Source: Burkholderiales bacterium (GTDB lineage: Bacteria > Pseudomonadota > Gammaproteobacteria > Burkholderiales > Burkholderiaceae_F). Taken from it: 64,000 bases of DNA. Both the position numbers and the translations under genes were made by a program. Each line of letters starts with the position of its first letter. Within the stretch, counting starts at the first letter, position 1. Positions 1-9,026 of the stretch are shown one piece after another. Location: positions 2,840,054 to 2,904,053 of the forward strand of contig CP070661.1 in the NCBI GenBank assembly GCA_020355165.1, given 5' to 3'. Below the pieces are notes generated by a model, which saw nothing but the letters and a program-made list of their open reading frames with translations, did not search any database and was not told where the DNA came from.

Positions 1-514
<514 letters not shown>

Positions 515-918
515 TCGGGTACGGGTACCTCGCGGGCCGGCAGAAGGCGCATTATCGTGGCCGTCTGCGTCCGGGCGACGGGGCTCCGAATCACGCTCCA
601 GAAGCTGGCCGCTGAAAGTCAGCGCCCACTCACCTCGGGACCGATATTGAGCCGAATGAACTTGCGACCTGAACAAGCGACTGCTCGTCGATCGGACACC
701 GCTGGGATCGGCATCGGCGTCTTCGGCGAGCCTGTCGCGACGGCCGGGCGCAGCGACCCGCAGCTAGGCCCGCCCCTGCGGTCGCCTGCCGATTCCGGGT
801 CGGCCCAACGGCCGGGCTTGCTCTTGCCTGACCGATCCGGTCGCGCCGGCACGGCCTCGTCCAGGGACGGCACCGCCGGGACCCGGGACGGTGCGCCCGG
901 TGAGCACGGAGGCGGGCG
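515..918. other. intergenic region between maeB and the aminotransferase gene
   Basis: This 404-bp region separates two divergent genes. Open frames crossing it are GC-driven and show no family resemblance. Apart from the possible maeB -10 element and the ribosome binding site GGAGG at 908-912 for the downstream gene, I see no clear feature. Confidence 0.5.
551..556 (-). promoter_or_regulatory. possible -10 element for maeB
   Basis: The minus strand reads GATAAT (5 of 6 to the sigma-70 -10 consensus) about 37 nt before the maeB start, in an otherwise GC-rich stretch. No convincing -35 is visible at 16-18 nt spacing, so this is only a suggestion. Confidence 0.3.
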
Positions 919-2088
919 GTGACGCAACACGTGGCCGCGCGGGCGCGGGGCATCGAGCCCTTCTACGTCATGGAGATCGTCAAGGAGGCGCAGCGCCTGG
1001 CCGATGCCGGCCGATCGATCGTGCACCTGAGCATCGGCGAACCGGATTTCACGGCGCCGGCGCCGGTACAGGACGCCGCCTTGCGGGCCATCCGCACGGG
1101 CCTGACGAAGTACACGCCGGCACTGGGAACCGACGAGCTGCGCGAGGCGATCGCCGGCGACTACGCGCGCCGGTTCGGGCTGGTCGTCGACCCGCAGCGG
1201 GTCGTTGTCACCGCCGGCGCCTCCGGCGCACTGCTGCTGGCCCTGGCCGCGCTTCTGGAGCGCGACCGCACCGTCCTCATGCCCGACCCCAGCTACCCGT
1301 GCAACCGGCATTTCGCGGCAGTGCTCGAAGCCCGCGCGCAGCTGCTGCCCTGCTCCGCCGCGACGAGGTTCCAGCCGACACCCGCGATGATCGACGACGC
1401 ATGGAGCGAGCGAACCGCCGGTGTCCTGCTTGCCTCCCCGTCGAACCCCACCGGGACGTCGATCGACGCGCCGGTGCTCGCCGCGATCGCCGAGCGTGTT
1501 CGCGCTCGCGCCGGTTTCCTGATCGTCGACGAGATCTATCAGGGCCTCACCTATGACCACGCACCGTCGACGGTGCTCGGACTGGGCGAGGACGTCGTTG
1601 CGCTCGCCAGCTTCTCCAAGTACTTCAACATGACCGGCTGGCGGCTGGGCTGGCTGGTGGCGCCGCGCGGACTCGTTCCGACACTGGAAAAGCTGGCGCA
1701 GAACCTGTTCATCTGCCCCTCGGCCATCGCCCAGCACGCGGCGCTGGCCTGCTTCTCGACCGAGGCGCTGGCCATCTACGAGGAGCGCCGCGACGAGTTC
1801 CGCCGGCGGCGCGACTTCCTGGTGCCGGCCCTTCGCGACCTGGGCTTCGAGGTGCCGGTGGTTCCGGACGGCGCCTTCTATATCTATGCGGGGGTCGATC
1901 GGCTGGCCGCCAACAGCTGGGACTTCGCTTTCGACCTGTTGCGCGAGACCGGGGTGTGCGTGGTGCCGGGGCGTGACTTCGGCGCCGCGGAGACCGCGAG
2001 GTACGTGCGCCTTTCTTACGCGAACAGGCGCGAAAGGCTCGAAGAAGCGGTCAACCGCATGGATCGGTATCTCCGCGGCCGGCGGTAG
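919..2088 (+). CDS. pyridoxal-phosphate-dependent aminotransferase, class I/II
   Basis: A fold-type I aminotransferase of 389 residues, the usual length. It shows the N-terminal LSIGEPDF motif, the PLP-phosphate region TAGASGAL, the ASPSNPTGT motif whose Asn contacts the cofactor ring region, the Asp in VDEIYQGLTYD, and the Schiff-base lysine Lys234 in SFSKYFNMTGWRLGW. The C-terminal substrate-carboxylate Arg is probably in ARYVRLSYAN. The GTG start is supported by GGAGG six bases upstream (908-912). Relatives are annotated as aspartate, alanine or aromatic aminotransferases; the sequence does not fix the substrate. It stands alone, divergent from maeB and convergent with the transglycosylase gene. 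Confidence 0.9.
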   Translation: MTQHVAARARGIEPFYVMEIVKEAQRLADAGRSIVHLSIGEPDFTAPAPVQDAALRAIRTGLTKYTPALGTDELREAIAGDYARRFGLVVDPQRVVVTAGASGALLLALAALLERDRTVLMPDPSYPCNRHFAAVLEARAQLLPCSAATRFQPTPAMIDDAWSERTAGVLLASPSNPTGTSIDAPVLAAIAERVRARAGFLIVDEIYQGLTYDHAPSTVLGLGEDVVALASFSKYFNMTGWRLGWLVAPRGLVPTLEKLAQNLFICPSAIAQHAALACFSTEALAIYEERRDEFRRRRDFLVPALRDLGFEVPVVPDGAFYIYAGVDRLAANSWDFAFDLLRETGVCVVPGRDFGAAETARYVRLSYANRRERLEEAVNRMDRYLRGRR

Positions 2089-2133
2089 GGCGCCGGCCGC
2101 GACCGGCTGCGCCAAAGAGGCCCGCGACGGCCG

Positions 2134-3024
2134 TCAGGTCGCGCGGCGTTCAGCGCTGCCGCCTGCCGGTGCAGCGGCGGCAGGCGCCGGCGCGCCGGCA
2201 GGCGTGGCGACGCCCTGCGCCGCCGAGGCATCTGCGCGTCGGCTCGCCGTCAGCGCCTCGCGGACGGCGCCAGCGGCGGCGAGCCTGATCCGTCCCATCT
2301 CGCCGAGCACGCGCGCCGCGTAGCCCCCGTCGTCCGGCAGGTTGCCGGCGCCGACATACAGCTGCAGCCCACGCTCAACGGACCCGCCACGGCGGATCAG
2401 GTCGCGCAGGATCTCCGAGCCGACCGTGAGATTGGCGATCGGGTCGAGGGCGGCGTGATCGCCTCCATGCATGGCGAACTTGTCGCTGTGCACGCGCGTC
2501 ATGACCTGCATGAGGCCCTCGGCGCCGACGGGGCTCTGGGCGAACGGATTGAGGCTCGACTCCACGGCCGTCACCGCCAGGATCAGCAACGGGTCGAGAT
2601 CGAGCGAGCGTCCCGTGACGAACGCCTGGCCGACGATCTGACGCACGGCGTTCTCGGCCACCCGGTAGCGGCGCGACAGGTAGCGCGTCACGTGCTCCTG
2701 CGCGGGCTCTGCCGAGCCCGACCGGCGGTGCACCGCCAGCCAGTCGCTCCAGCGCTGCTCGGCCCTCGGCGCATCGCCGACAGGCGTGTCGGACGGCGCC
2801 TCGGTGGCGGCGACGACCTCTCCGGTGGCAGACACCGCGGCGGCAATCACCCGCTCGCGCGCATCGTCGCTGGAGAGGAGCACCAGCGCCAAGGCCAGCG
2901 TGGCGACTCCCGTCAGGCCGACCGCACCGCGCCCGAGGATGGCCGCACCGAGCGCCGCATCGCGTCCAGCGGTCGCCAGCGCCGCCGCAGCCGGGCTCCA
3001 GGCCCTAACCATCAATAGAGACAT
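2134..3024 (-). CDS. lytic transglycosylase domain protein (SLT fold), membrane-anchored
   Basis: A probable periplasmic murein lytic transglycosylase of 296 residues. One hydrophobic segment near residues 30-52 (VGLTGVATLALALVLL) could be a signal anchor. The catalytic domain follows with Glu155 in AVESSLNPFAQSP and the GLMQVM motif, both hallmarks of the SLT family 1 fold. The C-terminus is a long Ala/Pro tail. An in-frame ATG 17 codons upstream exists, but the chosen ATG has a strong AAGGAGG six bases before it. It is small compared with Slt70 and resembles the short SLT proteins common in Burkholderiales. It is preceded by about 475 bp of noncoding sequence. Confidence 0.82.
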   Translation of the reverse strand: MSLLMVRAWSPAAAALATAGRDAALGAAILGRGAVGLTGVATLALALVLLSSDDARERVIAAAVSATGEVVAATEAPSDTPVGDAPRAEQRWSDWLAVHRRSGSAEPAQEHVTRYLSRRYRVAENAVRQIVGQAFVTGRSLDLDPLLILAVTAVESSLNPFAQSPVGAEGLMQVMTRVHSDKFAMHGGDHAALDPIANLTVGSEILRDLIRRGGSVERGLQLYVGAGNLPDDGGYAARVLGEMGRIRLAAAGAVREALTASRRADASAAQGVATPAGAPAPAAAAPAGGSAERRAT

Positions 3025-3500
3025 CCGTGCCTCCTTATGCTGAGCGGCCGCCGGCCAGGGGCCGGCTGTCCTCACTCACAGGTTGGTACGTCACGCGGAT
3101 TCGTTGCGCTCCGCTCACTGCCGAGCTGGCTTCAGCCAGCCCGCCACGGGGTCCGCCGCCGGCATCAGCACGCCGGTCAAACTTCCCGTCAGAATTGGCG
3201 GATTGATTCACCGCCCGCTCTCGCGCCGCGTCGGCAGCACGCCATTTCGACATGCCCGGCACGACCCGCGTTGCTTCTAGATCGGGACAATACCGATGAA
3301 CCGAAAGGCTTAGCCAGATTTGATGCGATGCAACATCGTAGCAGAACATGCGGGCCGCGGGACTCGCCGCTATGGAATCCAGGCTCTAGGGGTTCCGTTG
3401 CCGCCTGTACATCGCCTGCGGGCCAATCGGCGCCGGCACCGCGCGTCTTTCTTGAGCCCAGCCGCCCCCGATAAGAAGGCGACAAAAGCGTGCAAATGAT
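3025..3500. other. intergenic region between lytic transglycosylase gene and ubiD
   Basis: This 476-bp divergent region holds no convincing gene. Two short inverted repeats are visible: ATCGG/CCGAT arms at 3281-3297 and CGATG/CATCG arms with a CAA centre at 3326-3338. They lie roughly 260-310 bp upstream of the transglycosylase start. I found none of the conserved motifs of a c-di-GMP, cobalamin, glycine or guanidine riboswitch. Confidence 0.45.
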
Positions 3501-5012
3501 ATGAAATACGCCGACCTGCGCGACTTCATTGCCAAGCTCGAAGCCGACGGAGACCTTCGACGGGTGCGTGTGCCGGTATCTCCGGTCCTCGAGATGACGG
3601 AGATCTGCGACCGCACGCTTCGCGCTGGAGGACCCGCCCTGCTTTTCGAGCAGCCGACGAACGGCGCGATGCCGGTGTTGGCAAATCTCTTCGGTACGGC
3701 TCGCCGGGTCGCCCGCGGCATGGGGGCGGAGGACGTGGCGGCACTGCGCGACATCGGCGAGCTGCTGGCGGCGCTGAAGGAGCCGGAGCCGCCGCGCGGG
3801 CTGAAGGACGCCCTGGGCAAGGTGGCGATGCTGAAGTCGGCGCTGTGGGACATGGCCCCCAGGAGCGTCCGGTCGGCAGCCTGCCAGGAGGTCGTTCGGG
3901 AAGGCAAGGACGTCGACCTCGGCGGTCTGCCGGTCCAGACGTGCTGGCCGGGGGACGCCGGGCCGCTGATCACCTGGGGTCTGGTGATCACCCGCGGACC
4001 GCACAAGAAGCGGCAGAACCTCGGCATCTACCGCCAGCAGGTCATCGGCCCGAACCGGCTGGTCATGCGCTGGCTGGCCCACCGCGGAGGAGCGCTGGAC
4101 TTCCGCGACCACCGGCTTGCCCGTCCTGGGCAGCCATTTCCGATTGCGGTGGCCCTCGGTGCCGATCCGGCGACGATCCTCGGCGCAGTGACGCCGGTGC
4201 CGGACACGCTGTCGGAGTACCAGTTCGCCGGCCTGCTGCGCGGCGCCCGCACCGAGACGGTCCGTTGCTTGGGCAGCGACCTGCAGGTGCCCGCCACTGC
4301 CGAGATCGTCCTCGAAGGGCAGATCCGGCCGGACCCGGCCAACGCCAGCGGCGAGATCAGCGCGGCCAACGCCGGTTACGAAACCGCGCTCGAGGGGCCG
4401 TTCGGCGACCACACCGGCTATTACAACGAGGTCGAGCGCTTCCCGGTGTTCACGGTCGAGCGGATCACGACGCGCCGCGCGCCGATCTATCACTCGACCT
4501 ACACCGGCAAGCCGCCGGACGAGCCGGCCGTGCTGGGCGTGGCCCTGAACGAGGTGTTCGTGCCGATCCTGCGGCGGACTTTTCCGGAGATCGTCGACTT
4601 CTACCTGCCGCCCGAGGGCTGCAGCTACCGGATGGCCGTGGTGTCGATGCGCAAGCAGTACCCCGGACACGCCAAGCGGGTGATGTTCGGCGTCTGGAGT
4701 TTCCTGCGCCAGTTCATGTACACGAAATTCATCATCGTCGTCGACGAGGACGTCGATGCCCGCGACTGGAAGGAGGTGGTCTGGGCGGTCACCACCCGGA
4801 TGGATCCGGCGCGCGACACGGTGCTGGTGGAGAACACGCCGATCGACTACCTCGACTTCGCCTCGCCCGTGTCCGGGCTCGGCAGCAAGATGGGGCTCGA
4901 CGCCACCAACAAGATGCCGGGCGAGACTTCCCGCGAGTGGGGCCGGCCGATTGCCATGGACGCCGGCGTCAGGGCGCGCGTCGACCGGATGTGGAAAGAT
5001 CTGGGACTCTGA
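3501..5012 (+). CDS. ubiD: 4-hydroxy-3-polyprenylbenzoate decarboxylase (UbiD family)
   Basis: Prenylated-FMN-dependent decarboxylase that removes the carboxyl group of 3-polyprenyl-4-hydroxybenzoate in ubiquinone synthesis. The 503-residue protein matches the family along its length: N-terminal [50 protein letters not shown] with its conserved Arg, and [19 protein letters not shown], which carries active-site acidic residues. The product would use prFMN made by UbiX, which is not in the window. The ATG has no good Shine-Dalgarno within 12 bases. The KTSC gene follows after 19 bases, so co-transcription is likely. Confidence 0.95.
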   Translation: MKYADLRDFIAKLEADGDLRRVRVPVSPVLEMTEICDRTLRAGGPALLFEQPTNGAMPVLANLFGTARRVARGMGAEDVAALRDIGELLAALKEPEPPRGLKDALGKVAMLKSALWDMAPRSVRSAACQEVVREGKDVDLGGLPVQTCWPGDAGPLITWGLVITRGPHKKRQNLGIYRQQVIGPNRLVMRWLAHRGGALDFRDHRLARPGQPFPIAVALGADPATILGAVTPVPDTLSEYQFAGLLRGARTETVRCLGSDLQVPATAEIVLEGQIRPDPANASGEISAANAGYETALEGPFGDHTGYYNEVERFPVFTVERITTRRAPIYHSTYTGKPPDEPAVLGVALNEVFVPILRRTFPEIVDFYLPPEGCSYRMAVVSMRKQYPGHAKRVMFGVWSFLRQFMYTKFIIVVDEDVDARDWKEVVWAVTTRMDPARDTVLVENTPIDYLDFASPVSGLGSKMGLDATNKMPGETSREWGRPIAMDAGVRARVDRMWKDLGL

Positions 5013-5031
5013 TCGCGGGAGGCGCAAGCAG

Positions 5032-5250
5032 ATGGCCATCGAACGCAAACCGATCCGCCGCGGCGGCATCAAGTCGGCCGGCTACGACCGCGGCGCGCGT
5101 GTGCTCGAGATCGAGTTCGACGACGGCTCGGTGATCCAGCACACCGCCGTCGGCGAGGAGATCGCCCGCCGCTTCCTTTCCTCCGCCAGTCCAACGAGCT
5201 ACTACAAGGACAACATCCAGGAGGAATTCACGGTCCGCCGCGTCCGCTGA
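5032..5250 (+). CDS. KTSC domain protein
   Basis: A 72-residue protein that is almost entirely a KTSC domain: IKSAGYDRGARVLEIEFDDGSV, then the FLSSASPTSYYKDNIQEEF tail typical of the family. KTSC domains occur alone or fused to lysyl-tRNA synthetase or nucleic-acid enzymes; their biochemical role is not established. The ATG is preceded by GGGAGG at 5017-5022. An open frame continues upstream inside ubiD but shows no family similarity there. It starts 19 bases after ubiD and is followed after 3 bases by the secreted-protein gene, so the three probably form one transcript. Confidence 0.8.
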   Translation: MAIERKPIRRGGIKSAGYDRGARVLEIEFDDGSVIQHTAVGEEIARRFLSSASPTSYYKDNIQEEFTVRRVR

Positions 5251-5253
5251 ACG

Positions 5254-5934
5254 ATGGCGTCGCTGCGGCGGGCAACTGCGCTGCTGGCTGCGCTGGCGGC
5301 GATCTGCGCCGCGGGACAGGCCCAGACGCCGCCGAAGCGCGGGCTCGGCCTGTGCCCGGCGGGCGCCGCCAGCCTCGACGGCTACGCGCAGGCCCTGTGC
5401 GACGGCGAGACCGCGCTGCAGGCTGGCGACCTCAAGGTGGCGGTGGACCGGTTCCGCTTCGCCGCCACCATGCCGCGCGCGGAAGCCAGCAATGAACTGG
5501 CCTGGGCCGGCCTCGCCGCGGCGCACTGCCAGTCGCGTGACATCGACACCGGGCGGCAGTGGGCCGAGCACTTCTCGCAGGCGCGCCGGCTGTGGCTCGG
5601 CGAACTCGCCTGCGAGGCCACCGGCGAGGACCCGCGCGCGCAGCTCAGCCCGTTCGTGCGCAGCCGCATGTGCGGCGACGGGCTGGCGGACGACTACGCG
5701 ATCGTGCGCGGCCGGCCGCAGGCCGCCTACACGCTTGACCTGCGGGCGCGGCTGAGGCGGATCGACGACGCGCTGGCGATCACCTGCGCCGGCCAGCCGG
5801 CGGCGCAGCCGCCGGCGAGGACGGCCGAGGCAGCCAAGGACAGCGGCGCGACAAAGACGCCGAGCAAGCGCAGCCGCAAGAGGAAGAACCGCGCCACCTC
5901 GGGCCGGACGGCCGGCAAGCCGGCCGGCGGCTAG
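5254..5934 (+). CDS. secreted protein of unknown function, cysteine-containing with basic C-terminal tail
   Basis: I do not recognise this 226-residue protein. It begins with a Sec-type signal peptide (basic MASLRR, hydrophobic ATALLAALAAICAA, then GQAQ as a plausible cleavage region). The mature part contains six cysteines (GLCPAG, ALCDG, AHCQSR, LACEAT, RMCGDG, ITCAG), enough for three disulfides, and a helical Ala-rich middle (EASNELAWAGLAAAHCQSRD) that resembles a TPR-like hairpin. The last 45 residues are Ala/Pro-rich and then strongly basic (SKRSRKRKNR). The gene starts 3 bases after the KTSC gene and its last four bases overlap the convergent mgtE end. Confidence 0.6.
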   Translation: MASLRRATALLAALAAICAAGQAQTPPKRGLGLCPAGAASLDGYAQALCDGETALQAGDLKVAVDRFRFAATMPRAEASNELAWAGLAAAHCQSRDIDTGRQWAEHFSQARRLWLGELACEATGEDPRAQLSPFVRSRMCGDGLADDYAIVRGRPQAAYTLDLRARLRRIDDALAITCAGQPAAQPPARTAEAAKDSGATKTPSKRSRKRKNRATSGRTAGKPAGG

Positions 5935-7424
5935 CGGAACACCAGCGTCGCCAGCCCGAGGAAGATGAAGAAGCCCCCGGAATCGGTGCTGAAGGTCAGC
6001 AGCACCGAGCCGCCGATGGCCGGATCGCGGCCTGCCGCGCGCAGCACCATCGGCACGGCCAGCCCCACCGCCGCCCCGACCAGCATGTTCAGGATCATCG
6101 CCAGGAACATCACGATGCCCAGCTGGAGGCCGTACGGCGAGTCGCGATACAGCGTGTAGGCAAACAGCGCGGCGATGCCGCCCCAGACCGCGCCGTTGAG
6201 CAGCGCGATGGCGATCTCCTTCATCACCAGGCGTCGCTGGTTGTCGCCGATCACCTGGCCGAGCGCGATCGAGCGCACCAGCAGCGTCAGCGTCTGGTTG
6301 CCCGAGTTGCCGGCGATGCCGGCGACGATCGGCATCAGTGCCGCCAGCGCAACCACCTTGGTGATCGTGCCTTCGAAGGCATCGATCACCCGGCTGGCGA
6401 AGAACGCGGTGCACAGGTTCACGCCCAGCCACAGCCAGCGGTTCTGCGCCGACTGCCAGACGCTGGCGAACAGGTCCTCTTCCTCGCGCAGGCCGGCCTT
6501 GGCCAGTGCCTCCTGCTCTCCTTCCTCGCGGATCACGTCGACCACCTCGTCGACCGTCAGCCGGCCGACCAGGCGGCCGTTGGCGTCGACCACCGGTGCC
6601 GAGACGAGGTCGTAGCGCTCGAACGCCTGCGCCGCTTCGCTGGCATCGTCCATCGGCGACAGCGTCAGGATGTCCGTCCTCATCACCGACACCACCTCGG
6701 TGTCCAGCTCGTTGATCAGCAGCCGGTCGAGCGGCAGCGCGCCCTTGAGCAGGCCCTCGCGGTCGACCACGAACACCTGGTCGGTGTGGCCGGGCAGCTC
6801 GTCGAAGCGGCGCAGGTAGCGCAGCACGACCTCGAGCGTGACGTCGTCGCGGATCGACAGCGGCTCGAAGTCCATCCGCGCGCCGACCGACTCCTCCGGG
6901 TAGCTGAGCGCCGCGTCCAGCTGCGCCCGCTCCTTGGCAGTCAGGTCGCGCGAGATCCGCTCGACCAGATCGGCGGGCAGCGCCGGCGCCAGGTCGGCCA
7001 GCTCGTCGGCCTCCAGCGTGCGCGCGGCCGCCTCCAGCTCCGGCGGGTCCATCGCTGCGATCAGCGACTCGCGCACCGCTTCCGAGACTTCGAGCAGCAC
7101 CACGCCGTCGATCTCGGCCTTGGCGCTGTCCCAGACCAGCAGGCGCTCCTCGGGCGGCAGCGCCTCGAGGACGTAGGCGATGTCGGCCGGGTGCAGGCCG
7201 TCGACGATCGACTTCAGCTCGGTCAGGTGCTGCCGATGGACCAGCGACTCGACCAGCGGCTTCTTCTGTTCCTGCTGCAGGTGCTCGCGCTGCATCAGCG
7301 CCTCGACGCGCTGCTGCTTGTCGAGCACCGCCTGCACGCGCAGCAGCGCGCGCTGCGCCTCCTCCGGATCGCGCGCGGGACGGGACGTCTGGGCCGACGC
7401 CTTCTCGAGCACTGCTTCGTTCAT
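5931..7424 (-). CDS. mgtE: magnesium transporter MgtE
   Basis: Inner-membrane Mg2+ channel/transporter gated by cytosolic Mg2+. The 497 residues show the expected order: N-terminal MgtE_N superhelical domain (about 40-170, with LKSIVDGLHPADIAYVLEAL), two CBS domains (about 170-300, with TDILTLSPMDDASEAA and GRLVGRLTVDEVVDVI), a connecting helix, and five membrane segments from about 320 to the end. The segment PIVAGIAGNSGNQTLTLLVR is the conserved pore-lining region of the family. No other magnesium gene is nearby. The 3' end overlaps the convergent secreted-protein gene by four bases. The gene lies 52 bases downstream of mtgA and may be read from the same transcript. Confidence 0.95.
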   Translation of the reverse strand: MNEAVLEKASAQTSRPARDPEEAQRALLRVQAVLDKQQRVEALMQREHLQQEQKKPLVESLVHRQHLTELKSIVDGLHPADIAYVLEALPPEERLLVWDSAKAEIDGVVLLEVSEAVRESLIAAMDPPELEAAARTLEADELADLAPALPADLVERISRDLTAKERAQLDAALSYPEESVGARMDFEPLSIRDDVTLEVVLRYLRRFDELPGHTDQVFVVDREGLLKGALPLDRLLINELDTEVVSVMRTDILTLSPMDDASEAAQAFERYDLVSAPVVDANGRLVGRLTVDEVVDVIREEGEQEALAKAGLREEEDLFASVWQSAQNRWLWLGVNLCTAFFASRVIDAFEGTITKVVALAALMPIVAGIAGNSGNQTLTLLVRSIALGQVIGDNQRRLVMKEIAIALLNGAVWGGIAALFAYTLYRDSPYGLQLGIVMFLAMILNMLVGAAVGLAVPMVLRAAGRDPAIGGSVLLTFSTDSGGFFIFLGLATLVFR

Positions 7425-7476
7425 TGCCGGCGGATTCTAGGCTGCCGACACCGCCGGCCGGCTGCCGCCGCTGCCG

Positions 7477-8178
7477 TCATGGAATCGATGCGTCGCCCAT
7501 GTAGCGCAGGATCGTCGCCGTGCGCCGGGCCAGATACTCCGAACCCCGGTTGCGGTCGTAGAACTTCGGCCGCGGCAACATCACTGCCAGCCGCGCCGAC
7601 TCCTCGGCGCCGAGGCGCGACGCCGAGGTGCGGAAATAGTGGCGCGCCGCCGCCTCGGCACCGAAGACGCCGTCGCCCCACTCGGCGACGTTCAGGTAGA
7701 CCTCCAGAATCCGCCGCTTGCCCCACAGCGCCTCGATCATGTAGGTGATGACCAGCTCCTGCCCCTTGCGCAGGTAGCTGCGCTCGGACGACAGGAACAG
7801 GTTCTTGGCCAGCTGCTGCGAGATCGTGCTGCCGCCGCGCGCCGGACGGCCGCGCCTGCGGTTGTCCTCGAGCGCCTTCTGGATCGCCTCCCAGTCGACG
7901 CCCTCGTGCTCGATGAAGCGGGCGTCCTCGGCGGCGATGACGGCGCGCTTAAGGTTCGGCGAGATCGCACCGTAGTCGACCCATAGGTGCTTCAGCCCGC
8001 CGCCCGGGCGGAGCTTCTCGATGCGCGCCCGCTCGCGCGACATGAAGGCCGTCTCGCCCGGGTCGATCCAGCGATAGGCGACGACCCATCCCAGGTACCA
8101 CAGCTGCAGCAGCGCAACGGCGGCACCGGCAAGCAGCGCCAGCCGCCACAGCCAGCGGCCGGCCCAGCCCAGCTTCAT
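7477..8178 (-). CDS. mtgA: monofunctional biosynthetic peptidoglycan transglycosylase
   Basis: Membrane-anchored glycosyltransferase (GT51) that polymerises lipid II into glycan strands in the periplasm. The 233-residue protein has one N-terminal membrane segment (about 12-35), the catalytic-Glu motif AAEDARFIEHEGVD with Glu84, GSTISQQLAKNLFLS, and the RKGQELVITYMIEALWGKRRILEVYLN motif, all diagnostic of GT51. There is no transpeptidase domain, so this is MtgA rather than a class A PBP. Its ATG overlaps the aroE stop by four bases (ATGA), so translation is probably coupled. Confidence 0.96.
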   Translation of the reverse strand: MKLGWAGRWLWRLALLAGAAVALLQLWYLGWVVAYRWIDPGETAFMSRERARIEKLRPGGGLKHLWVDYGAISPNLKRAVIAAEDARFIEHEGVDWEAIQKALEDNRRRGRPARGGSTISQQLAKNLFLSSERSYLRKGQELVITYMIEALWGKRRILEVYLNVAEWGDGVFGAEAAARHYFRTSASRLGAEESARLAVMLPRPKFYDRNRGSEYLARRTATILRYMGDASIP

Positions 8179-9023
8179 CGCGCCGCGGCGCCCTCCGACG
8201 CGGTCTCGGCGTTGAGCAGCCGGCGCAGTTCCTTGAACACCGGCGCCGTATCGGGCCGCATGCCGCGCCAGAGATGAAACGACTCGGCCGCCTGCTCGAT
8301 CAGCATGCCGAGCCCGTCGCTGACCTTGCGCGCGCCGCCGCGGCTGGCCAGCTGCATGAACGGCGTCGGCGCCGGCGCGTACAGCAGGTCGTAGGCGAGG
8401 GTGCAGTCGTCGAAGGTCTCGGCGTCGATCGGCGGCGTGGTGTGGCTGAGGCTGGTCGCGGTGCCGTTGATGACGAGGTCGAAATGCTCGGCAGGCACCT
8501 CGTCGAAGCTCAGCGCCAGGACGCCGAACTCGTCGGCCAGTTCCTGCGCGCGGTCATGGGTACGGTTGGCCACCGCGATCCATTTCGGCTTCTCCTCGAG
8601 CAGCGAGCCGATCAGGCCGCGGACGCCGCCGCCGGCGCCGATCACGAGGATCGACGAGCCCTGAATGTGGAACTTCAGCCGCTGCGTGACGTCGCGCACG
8701 AAGCCGACGCCGTCGGTGTTGTCGCCGGTGATCGCCTCGCCGTCGAACTTAAGCGTGTTCACGGCGCCGGCGAGCCGCGCCCGCGGCGTCAGCCGGTCGG
8801 CCAGCTTGGCGGCGTCGAGCTTGAAGGGGATCGTCACGTTCAGGCCGCGGTAGCCCGACTCGCGCAGGCCGAGGGCGAACTCCTCGAAGCCATCGAGCGG
8901 CGCTTCCAGCTTCTCGTAGGTGATCGACTGATGCGTCTGCTGGGCGAACAGCCGGTGGATCTGCGGGCTCTTGCTGTGCGCGATCGGATTGCCGACCACG
9001 GCGTACTTGTCGGGCTGCTTCAT
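8175..9023 (-). CDS. aroE: shikimate dehydrogenase
   Basis: NADP-dependent reduction of 3-dehydroshikimate to shikimate in the aromatic amino-acid pathway. The 282-residue protein carries the N-terminal VVGNPIAHSKSPQIH substrate-binding motif, Lys68 in NVTIPFK and Asp104 in GDNTDGVGF (the catalytic Lys/Asp pair), the nucleotide-binding GAGGGVRG and the basic NRT motif for NADP. It starts three bases after the tonB-family gene and overlaps mtgA by four bases. The 3-dehydroquinate dehydratase of the same pathway (aroQ) lies about 8 kb away on the other strand. Confidence 0.96.
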   Translation of the reverse strand: MKQPDKYAVVGNPIAHSKSPQIHRLFAQQTHQSITYEKLEAPLDGFEEFALGLRESGYRGLNVTIPFKLDAAKLADRLTPRARLAGAVNTLKFDGEAITGDNTDGVGFVRDVTQRLKFHIQGSSILVIGAGGGVRGLIGSLLEEKPKWIAVANRTHDRAQELADEFGVLALSFDEVPAEHFDLVINGTATSLSHTTPPIDAETFDDCTLAYDLLYAPAPTPFMQLASRGGARKVSDGLGMLIEQAAESFHLWRGMRPDTAPVFKELRRLLNAETASEGAAAR

Positions 9024-9026
9024 CGC

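Noticed and set aside
619-2115. 498-codon minus-strand open frame opposite the aminotransferase gene
   Set aside because: Antisense shadow; the plus-strand aminotransferase has all active-site motifs.
3025-3500. c-di-GMP or other riboswitch upstream of the transglycosylase or ubiD gene
   Set aside because: The region is long and structured, but I could not find the conserved core motifs of the classes I know on either strand.
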